Positions 1-4,989 of a stretch of 6,857 nt of DNA are shown here, piece by piece. Source of the DNA: Bifidobacterium breve (GTDB lineage Bacteria; Actinomycetota; Acidimicrobiia; Acidimicrobiales; Ilumatobacteraceae); the NCBI GenBank assembly GCA_945889575.1, contig CAMDBY010000093.1, forward strand, positions 1 to 6,857, in the 5' to 3' direction. The position numbers and the translations under genes are program-made. Numbering within the stretch: the stretch's first letter is position 1; every line of letters begins with the position of its first letter. The notes beneath the pieces were generated by a model that was given only the letters and a program-made list of their open reading frames with translations, did not search any database and was not told where the DNA came from.

Positions 1-467
1 ATGCCTGCCTTCGTGGCGCCATAGACAGCCATACCTGGGAAACCAGCAGTGCCTGCAAGTGAAGACACAAAAACAATGTGTCCCGAGTTACGCGCAATCA
101 TTCCTGGCAACGCATGACGGGTAAGCAACATGGGAACTTCAAGGTTGACTCGTGCAACAGTACGAATCTAACGTTCATCCTCCACCGCAAAGGCAGTAGA
201 CGTTTCGAGACCTGCGTTGTTCACCAAGATGTCGATGTGCCCGTGAAGTTTCTCGATGTGTTGAATGAGTCCGTCGACAGAAAGATCATCAGACAGGTCA
301 GACACCACTGCGTTGCCACCGATTGCGACAGCGACAGCTTCAAGCGCATCTACGCTTCGGGCTACAACCGTGACCTTTGCGCCGCGCGACGCAAACTGGC
401 GAGCTAGCTGTTCACCGATTCCGCGTGAACCGCCCGTGACGACGACATGTTTCCCTTTTAGTTCCAT
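1..467 (-). pseudogene. Short-chain dehydrogenase/reductase (SDR) interrupted by an in-frame amber codon; C-terminus beyond the window edge
   Basis: A classical NAD(P)-dependent SDR oxidoreductase; the substrate cannot be read from the sequence. The start ATG at 465-467 has a good ribosome-binding site. Residues 11-18 are the TGGSRGIG cofactor-binding glycine motif, 83-86 the NNAG motif, S135/S136 lie in the catalytic serine strand (HIVFVSS), and Y149-x3-K153 is the catalytic YxxxK pair. Codon 100 (168-170, CTA on the plus strand) is TAG. Translation in the same frame continues past it with typical SDR sequence (IRTVARVNLE, residues 101-110), with no frameshift and no gap. Related SDRs usually have Gln or a similar residue before 'IR', so a single CAG-to-TAG change is the simplest explanation. 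As written, only 99 residues without catalytic residues would be made. The gene follows recG by 41 nt in the same direction and is probably the last part of the fakA-recG transcript. It could instead be intact, if the stop is a sequencing or assembly error. Confidence 0.8.
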
Positions 468-472
468 TCGAT

Positions 473-479
473 ACCCCCT
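473..479 (-). promoter_or_regulatory. Ribosome-binding site of the SDR gene
   Basis: On the minus strand GAGGGGG lies just upstream of the ATG at 467 (GAGGGGG-TATCGA-ATG, about 6 nt spacing). It fixes the start of the dehydrogenase and shows that the 5' end of this gene still looks functional despite the internal stop codon. Confidence 0.55.
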
Positions 480-508
480 CGATATGCCCTAACCGTAGTG
501 CACCTGCG

Positions 509-2644
509 TTATGACTTGAACAAGAACTCTTCATCAGAGTCCGAGAACAACAAATCAAGTTCATCGCGTAATAACGGCAAGTCGGACAACACGGGGTCAC
601 GCTGGATAATGCCAACTGCAGCATTGCGTGCCCATTGAATAAGTTCAAGATCCCGTTGCAACGACGCAAGAGTGAGATCACTTTGACCTTTCTGATTGAC
701 ACTCATGATGGTGCCTTCGCCACGAAGTTTAAGATCTTCTTCAGCCAACACAAATCCATCCGTAGATGCCACGAGAGCCTCGATGCGGGGAGACGGCTCG
801 CCATTCTGTGTCATGAGATAGCACTGCGACAACAACTTTCCGCGCCCCACTCGTCCGCGTAATTGATGCAACTGTGCGATGCCAAACCGATTTGCATCAA
901 GAACCACCATGCACGTGGCATTCGGAACATCAACTCCTACTTCAATGACCGTTGTAGCCACGAGTACCTGCGTTGCGCCCGAACGGAATGAATTCATAAC
1001 AGCTTCTTTATCTGCCGATGCCATACGCCCGTGCAACAAGCCGATTGTGTAGCCAGCCAAATCCTGAGCTGAGAGTTGATCAAATGTTTCTTGCGCTGAG
1101 GCAACTTCTAGCTTTTCGCTCTCTTCGATTAGCGGGCACACCACGTATGCCTGTTCGCCAGCATCAAGTCTGCTGCGCACGTCTCCCCACATCGATTCAA
1201 TCTCGAGAGGTGCATGTACCCATGCAGTTGAGATGGGTGTTCGGCCAGGCGGCAACTCATCAAGCACGCTGACATCAAGATCGCCATACACAGTCATGGC
1301 AGCGGTTCGCGGAATTGGTGTTGCGGTCATTACCAATACGTCTGGCACAAGACCATGTTCTGACTCTTGTGCTTTGTCGCGCAATCGAGAACGTTGTTCA
1401 ACACCGAATCGGTGTTGTTCGTCAACCACCACGGCTCCAAGGCTCTTGAAATTCACAGAGTCCTGAATCAGCGCATGGGTACCAATTGCAATGTCAACTG
1501 AACCATCAGCAATGCCGGCCAAAATAATGCGACGTTGCTCCCCCGTTACTTTGTTGGTCAGCAGTTCAATTCGCAATGTGCGATCACCAAAGAGATTCGA
1601 CTCATCAGACACTGTGAGTGACGCAAGTAACGCACGAATTCCTAATGCGTGTTGGTCTGCCAATACTTCGGTGGGCGCCATAATGGCTGCCTGGTGCCCG
1701 CCTTGCACAGAAGCCAGCATCGTTGCCACTGCCACCAAAGTCTTACCTGACCCAACATCGCCTTGCAGTAGTCGATGCATCGGAGTTCCAGACGCAAGGT
1801 CTTTGTAGATCTCACCGATTGTTCGTGTTTGCGCTCCGGTTAACGGGAATGGAAGCGCCTTCATGAACCCATCAATGAGATGCCCCGAGGTTTCGTGGCT
1901 AAACCCAGCAGAATCTCTTTCCCATTGCGCTTTCTTACCCACCAACATGAGCTGAACGCGCAACACTTCGTCGAACGCCAAACGTCGGCGCGCATTCTGG
2001 TGTGCCTCTATTGATTCTGGAAAATGAATGGCCTTCATTGCTTCGTTGCGACTGATGAATCCGTGCTGGTCAAGTAGTGACTGCGGCACAGTGTCTGCAA
2101 ATCCACGAGGCGCACACTTATTCAGTGCGTCTTCAATCCAGGTTGCAAGGTCGGACGACGAAATGCGCACCTTCTCGCTCTGCGGATAAATCGGAACGAT
2201 GCGACCGGTTGCTTTTCCCACTGGGTCAACCAAGGGGTTTGTCATTTGTAAGGAGCCGTTGAATAATTCTGGCTTTCCGAAGACTGCAACTTCAAGACCC
2301 TTGTACAACTGTTTTTCTCGCCACCCTTGGTTAAAGAATGTGATGTTCAAACGTTTGGTTCCATCTGAAACGGCAACTTTCACCATCTTTTTGTTATTGC
2401 GTGTGGTGAATGCCGACGTTGACTCAACTGTGACCACCACTAACGCGGGTACACCTTCAACAAGGTCGGCAATCATTGCCATGTTTGTGCGGTCGATATA
2501 CCGGCGGGGATAGGTCTCCAATAAATCCAAAATACTGCGCACTTCAAATGCTTCGAGCGCAACAAGTGTTTTGGGGCCAACACCTTTGATGCGCTCAAGA
2601 CCTAATTGATCAAGGTCGCGCAGGGTAAGCGGTGGATTACTCAA
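509..2644 (-). CDS. recG: ATP-dependent DNA helicase RecG
   Basis: Superfamily 2 helicase that remodels stalled replication forks and Holliday junctions; cytosolic, acting on branched DNA. Numbering from the TTG at 2644 (711 aa; E. coli RecG is 693 aa), a helix-hairpin-helix-like stretch (GVGPKT, about 21-26) precedes the OB-fold wedge domain (about 60-150). Walker A is GDVGSGKT (295-302), motif II DEQH (408-411), motif III TATP (440-443), motif IV LHGRM (537-541), motif V VATTVIEVGVDVP (562-574) and motif VI QLHQLRGRVGRG (591-602). The RecG C-terminal region follows (LKLRGEG, about 638-644). The frame is open further upstream to another TTG at 2692, but that would overlap the preceding gene by 56 nt. 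The TTG at 2644 overlaps the fakA stop by only 8 nt (TTGAGTAA), which suggests translational coupling. Neither start has a clear Shine-Dalgarno sequence, so the exact start is uncertain. All catalytic motifs are intact; the stop is TAA. Confidence 0.95.
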   Translation of the reverse strand: MSNPPLTLRDLDQLGLERIKGVGPKTLVALEAFEVRSILDLLETYPRRYIDRTNMAMIADLVEGVPALVVVTVESTSAFTTRNNKKMVKVAVSDGTKRLNITFFNQGWREKQLYKGLEVAVFGKPELFNGSLQMTNPLVDPVGKATGRIVPIYPQSEKVRISSSDLATWIEDALNKCAPRGFADTVPQSLLDQHGFISRNEAMKAIHFPESIEAHQNARRRLAFDEVLRVQLMLVGKKAQWERDSAGFSHETSGHLIDGFMKALPFPLTGAQTRTIGEIYKDLASGTPMHRLLQGDVGSGKTLVAVATMLASVQGGHQAAIMAPTEVLADQHALGIRALLASLTVSDESNLFGDRTLRIELLTNKVTGEQRRIILAGIADGSVDIAIGTHALIQDSVNFKSLGAVVVDEQHRFGVEQRSRLRDKAQESEHGLVPDVLVMTATPIPRTAAMTVYGDLDVSVLDELPPGRTPISTAWVHAPLEIESMWGDVRSRLDAGEQAYVVCPLIEESEKLEVASAQETFDQLSAQDLAGYTIGLLHGRMASADKEAVMNSFRSGATQVLVATTVIEVGVDVPNATCMVVLDANRFGIAQLHQLRGRVGRGKLLSQCYLMTQNGEPSPRIEALVASTDGFVLAEEDLKLRGEGTIMSVNQKGQSDLTLASLQRDLELIQWARNAAVGIIQRDPVLSDLPLLRDELDLLFSDSDEEFLFKS

Positions 2645-4310
2645 CGCCGAAGAGGTACAGATACAACGGCTGTCCGCCGCTATGGATTTCAACCGCTACG
2701 TCTGGCCGATGTTGTGAGACCCACGCAACAATGTGATCGGTCTGAGCTGCAGTGGCGTCGACGCCAGTGATGATTGTTAGCAATTCACGCTGATCATCAA
2801 TGAGATGTTCCAATAACTGTGTGGCTGCAGTTACCAACGTGCCTGCAATTGCAACAATGCCATCGCCACGCACAATTCCGATCCAATCACCTGATGTCAC
2901 TTGACCAGCATCTGTATGGGTGTCGCGCACTGCCTGAGTAATTTCACCGGTGGCAACAGATTCAGCAGCAACAGTCATTGATCGTGCATTTGATTCAGCA
3001 GACGCTTCGGGGTCATACGACACTAAAGAAGCAAGAGCTTCGGCCATCGAACACGTAGGTACGACACGCACTTCTTTTGTTGTGAGCGAATCGACTTGTT
3101 GAGCAACAGGAATGATGTTTTTGTTGTTCGGCAAGATAATGACTTGCTGAGCATTCATATGTTCAACAGCAGCTAGTAGTTCTGCAGTCGATGGGTTCGA
3201 TGTTTGCCCACCAGAGATAACACCTTGCACTCCTAATTGACCAAACAGTTCTGCAAGTCCATCGCCACTAGCAACAGCAACAACGGCACAGGTAACTGGT
3301 GGCAGAAACGAAGACGATGCCCGTGAATTCACCGGTACGCCCAAAGCCGCTTCTCGGGCAGCATGTTCATCTGCTACTTCTTCAAACAAATCCGTTACTC
3401 GTATTTGACGTGGCCGGCCAGACAGCAACAACGGTGCTTCAATCGCGGCGCCAATGTCATTGGTATGGATATGACAGTTGTATAAACCTTCTCCGCCCAC
3501 GACAACAATGGAATCGCCGATGGAACCCCACGCATTCTTGAATTCCGGCAGTAGAGAATCATCGAGGTCGAGGAAATACATCACTTCGTATCGCAGTTCA
3601 CTGACGTCAACACTGCCATCACCTGAATGACGCAACGCGACTGCTTCTAGCTGCTCGACGGATGGCCCATCAGAATTATCAGGCTCTGGCATTGCTTCGC
3701 CATCTGCAACGTGAATTGCAGAATCAAGAAGCAACAAGAATCCGGCACCACCTGCATCAACGACACCGGCATCTTTCAGCACGGGCAACATGTCAGGCGT
3801 GCGCGCTAACGCATCACGACCAGCAGTACGCGCAGCGTGCAGTGTTGCTGTCAACGTTGCGCCGTTGCTCACTGCAACAGCGGCGGCATCGGCTGATTCA
3901 CGCACAACAGTAAGAATTGTTCCTTCGATTGGCTTCAACACCGCTTCATATGCAGCAGCTGACGCACGCTTCAGAGCTTCTGCCATTCGTGAAGCATTGA
4001 CTTTGCCATCGGTCGACTCGCTGATCGTGCTGACGAGCCCGCGTAAAATTTGGCTAAGAATGACGCCACTGTTTCCCCGTGCCCCCATCAGCGACCCGTG
4101 ACTAATTGCCTGGCACGTCGGCGCCATGGCGTGATCTGCCCCTTCAAGTTCGGCCACAACCGCATCGAGCGTGCGGGCCATATTGGTGCCCGTGTCGCCG
4201 TCGGGAACCGGATACACGTTCATCCGGTTGATGCCTGGGGCGTGAGCTTTCATCGCATCGCGGAAGGTCACTACCGTTTGGCGGACCTCATCTGCACCGA
4301 AGAGTTCCAT
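2637..4310 (-). CDS. fakA: DAK2 domain fatty acid kinase-like protein (FakA/YloV family)
   Basis: Family members related to FakA phosphorylate fatty acids bound to a FakB (DegV) partner, using an N-terminal kinase domain like DhaL of dihydroxyacetone kinase; the substrate here is inferred. From the ATG at 4310 the protein has 557 aa, a normal family length. The DAK2 domain spans about 1-200, with the nucleotide/Mg2+ motif NVYPVPDGDTGTNM (31-44; D37 and D39 are likely metal ligands), HGSLMGARGNSGVILSQ (71-87) and DAGVVDAGGAGF (180-191). A middle domain follows (YEVMYFLDL, 241-249; CHIHTND, 279-285). The C-terminal domain carries GVISGGQTSNPST (364-376) and NNKNIIPVAQQ (395-405). The frame stays open to 4520, but that would run into rpmB, and family alignment starts near MELFGADEV. 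A GTG at 4319 (three codons upstream) is an alternative start. No good Shine-Dalgarno sequence is visible for either. It is divergent from rpmB and followed directly by recG, a conserved order. No fakB/degV gene lies in the window. Confidence 0.9.
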   Translation of the reverse strand: MELFGADEVRQTVVTFRDAMKAHAPGINRMNVYPVPDGDTGTNMARTLDAVVAELEGADHAMAPTCQAISHGSLMGARGNSGVILSQILRGLVSTISESTDGKVNASRMAEALKRASAAAYEAVLKPIEGTILTVVRESADAAAVAVSNGATLTATLHAARTAGRDALARTPDMLPVLKDAGVVDAGGAGFLLLLDSAIHVADGEAMPEPDNSDGPSVEQLEAVALRHSGDGSVDVSELRYEVMYFLDLDDSLLPEFKNAWGSIGDSIVVVGGEGLYNCHIHTNDIGAAIEAPLLLSGRPRQIRVTDLFEEVADEHAAREAALGVPVNSRASSSFLPPVTCAVVAVASGDGLAELFGQLGVQGVISGGQTSNPSTAELLAAVEHMNAQQVIILPNNKNIIPVAQQVDSLTTKEVRVVPTCSMAEALASLVSYDPEASAESNARSMTVAAESVATGEITQAVRDTHTDAGQVTSGDWIGIVRGDGIVAIAGTLVTAATQLLEHLIDDQRELLTIITGVDATAAQTDHIVAWVSQHRPDVAVEIHSGGQPLYLYLFGVE

Positions 4311-4340
4311 GGCTGCCACAGAGTTGAGGCTAGTAAAGAG

Positions 4341-4359
4341 GACACGCCCTTTGCGTGTC
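4341..4359. repeat. Perfect 7-bp inverted repeat in the fakA leader
   Basis: GACACGC (4341-4347) and GCGTGTC (4353-4359) form a perfect stem with a 5-nt loop. It lies 21 nt upstream of the GTG at 4319 and 30 nt upstream of the ATG at 4310, on the minus-strand side of the divergent intergenic region. It could be an operator or an mRNA hairpin in the fakA leader. No U-tract follows on either strand, so a terminator is unlikely. A function is not demonstrated. Confidence 0.4.
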
Positions 4360-4415
4360 TCATGGTGAAATGGCGAGATATTTGCCACTTTTCCCTGAAT
4401 CTCTGCCATTCCTAG

Positions 4416-4445
4416 TTGGGGTGTCTTTGTTCTGGCTGATACATT
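4416..4445 (+). promoter_or_regulatory. Candidate sigma-70-type promoter for rpmB
   Basis: TTGGGG (4416-4421) and TACATT (4440-4445) are separated by 18 nt. They match the -35 and -10 consensus at three and four of six positions. Transcription would start near 4452 and give a leader of about 50 nt containing the hairpin at 4460-4480. The position in the divergent gap is right, but the motif match is weak. I could not find a convincing promoter for the divergent fakA gene. Confidence 0.3.
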
Positions 4446-4459
4446 AAGAAACTGCGTTC

Positions 4460-4480
4460 GGAAGACGTACATCGTCTTCC
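4460..4480 (+). promoter_or_regulatory. Hairpin (perfect 8-bp inverted repeat) in the rpmB leader
   Basis: GGAAGACG (4460-4467) and CGTCTTCC (4473-4480) pair perfectly around a 5-nt loop (TACAT). The structure ends 10 nt before the rpmB Shine-Dalgarno sequence (AGAGGA, 4490-4495; 7 nt from the ATG). The 3' arm contains TCTTC (4475-4479), which can also pair with GAAGA (4488-4492) at the Shine-Dalgarno site. TTCGG (4457-4461) can pair with CCGAA (4486-4490). The hairpin is therefore a candidate translational control element for L28, or else a DNA operator. That it regulates anything is inferred. Confidence 0.4.
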
Positions 4481-4502
4481 CATAACCGAAGAGGATTCCA
4501 AA

Positions 4503-4697
4503 ATGGCTGCAGTATGTCAAGTGTGTGGCAAAGGCCCATCGTGGGGCATGTCAGTGTCTCACTCACACGTGCGCACAAAGCGTCGTTGGAGCCCAAATAT
4601 CCAGCGCGTTCGTGCCATGATCAACGGCTCCCCCCGACGTGTTCACGTCTGCACCGGCTGCATTAAGTCCGGCAAGATCACCAAGGTCGGCCGCTAA
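4503..4697 (+). CDS. rpmB: 50S ribosomal protein L28 (zinc-ribbon form)
   Basis: A large-subunit ribosomal protein of 64 aa, the usual length. Two CxxC pairs (C5/C8 in CQVCGKGP and C50/C53 in HVCTGC) make the zinc-binding 'C+' form of L28. Between them are the typical basic stretch TKRRWSPNIQ (25-34) and the RV-rich strand. The ATG at 4503 has AGAGGA at 4490-4495, 7 nt upstream. Some actinobacteria carry a second, cysteine-free L28 under Zur control; this copy is the zinc-containing type and so probably the housekeeping one. It is transcribed divergently from fakA, a conserved arrangement. The next gene starts 10 nt after the TAA stop, so they are likely co-transcribed. A hairpin sits in its leader. 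Confidence 0.96.
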   Translation: MAAVCQVCGKGPSWGMSVSHSHVRTKRRWSPNIQRVRAMINGSPRRVHVCTGCIKSGKITKVGR

Positions 4698-4699
4698 GG
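4695..4699 (+). promoter_or_regulatory. Ribosome-binding site of the cold-shock-like gene, overlapping the rpmB stop codon
   Basis: TAAGG combines the rpmB TAA with a weak Shine-Dalgarno core (AAGG, 4696-4699), 8 nt before the ATG at 4708. It supports the start at 4708 over an upstream in-frame ATG at 4639, which would lie inside rpmB, and suggests translational coupling to rpmB. Confidence 0.45.
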
Positions 4700-4707
4700 C
4701 CATTGCC

Positions 4708-4929
4708 ATGCAAGGTGTTGTCAAGGCATTCGATCCAACAAGCGGAGACGGTGTCGTTGTATGTGACACCGATTTGGCTGATTACACCCTTGCGCCAAAC
4801 GCGCTTGAGGGTTCCATTTTTCGTATGTTGCGCCAAGGCCAACGCGTCGTATTCACTCTTGATGCCTCCGGGCGTGCCACACGTCTCAGCCTCGGTTCAG
4901 AGTCCGATATGGGCACCCCCGCTGTTTAG
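4708..4929 (+). CDS. Small cold-shock-domain-like protein with degenerate RNA-binding motifs
   Basis: A 73-residue protein whose pattern follows the cold-shock domain. MQGVVKAFDP (1-10) matches strand 1 (usually GTVKWFN). SGDGVV (12-17) sits where RNP1 (KGFGFI) belongs, DYTLAP (25-30) where RNP2 (VFVH) belongs, and FRMLRQGQRVVFTL (38-51) matches the C-terminal strands (FRxLxEGQxVxFxx). The surface aromatic residues that stack on single-stranded nucleic acid are missing: W to A at position 7, and no Phe or His in either RNP site. The fold is probably kept but canonical RNA or DNA binding is doubtful. The tail SLGSESDMGTPAV (61-73) is extra. The gene lies 10 nt after rpmB and 60 nt before pckG. 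Its stop is TAG, followed by 20 sense codons in frame with pckG, which I take as chance. Coding is supported by spacing, ribosome-binding site and domain match; function is unknown. Confidence 0.75.
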   Translation: MQGVVKAFDPTSGDGVVVCDTDLADYTLAPNALEGSIFRMLRQGQRVVFTLDASGRATRLSLGSESDMGTPAV

Positions 4930-4978
4930 TTCTTAGACTCTTTCTATTCACCGGTTCCCCTGAACCTTCACGTAATCC

Positions 4979-4983
4979 AAGGA
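4979..4983 (+). promoter_or_regulatory. Ribosome-binding site of pckG
   Basis: AAGGA lies 6 nt before the ATG at 4990. It fixes the pckG start and shows that pckG is initiated independently, not by read-through from the gene before it. A small inverted repeat, GGTTC (4953-4957) with GAACC (4962-4966) and a 4-nt loop, sits just upstream in the 60-nt gap. I see no clear promoter there. Confidence 0.6.
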
Positions 4984-4989
4984 TCGAAC

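Noticed and set aside
78..407. Plus-strand open frame of 109 codons opposite the dehydrogenase
   Set aside because: The minus strand carries clear SDR motifs over the whole stretch. The plus-strand product matches nothing I know and has no ribosome-binding site.
4050..4415. Plus-strand open frame of 121 codons opposite the start of fakA
   Set aside because: It is antisense to well-supported fakA coding sequence, has no recognisable domain and no ribosome-binding site. It is a shadow of the opposite strand, as are the other plus-strand frames between 600 and 4415.
4311..4520. N-terminal extension of the fakA reading frame by 70 residues up to 4520
   Set aside because: It would overlap the rpmB start on the other strand, its sequence does not look like the family, and it covers the divergent promoter region. 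The family N-terminus begins near 4310.
4639..4707. Upstream ATG at 4639 for the cold-shock-like gene
   Set aside because: It lies inside rpmB in another frame, and the extra 23 residues are Ala/Ser/Arg-rich with no family match. The ATG at 4708 has a ribosome-binding site and starts exactly at the domain.
4927..4989. The TAG stop of the cold-shock-like gene is followed by 20 sense codons in frame with pckG, so together with the SDR amber it could suggest TAG reassignment or read-through
   Set aside because: pckG has its own ribosome-binding site and a full-length N-terminus, and a 20-codon open in-frame linker is not rare by chance. There is no in-frame TAG in over 1,900 codons of recG, fakA, rpmB and pckG, which would be unexpected if TAG coded for an amino acid.
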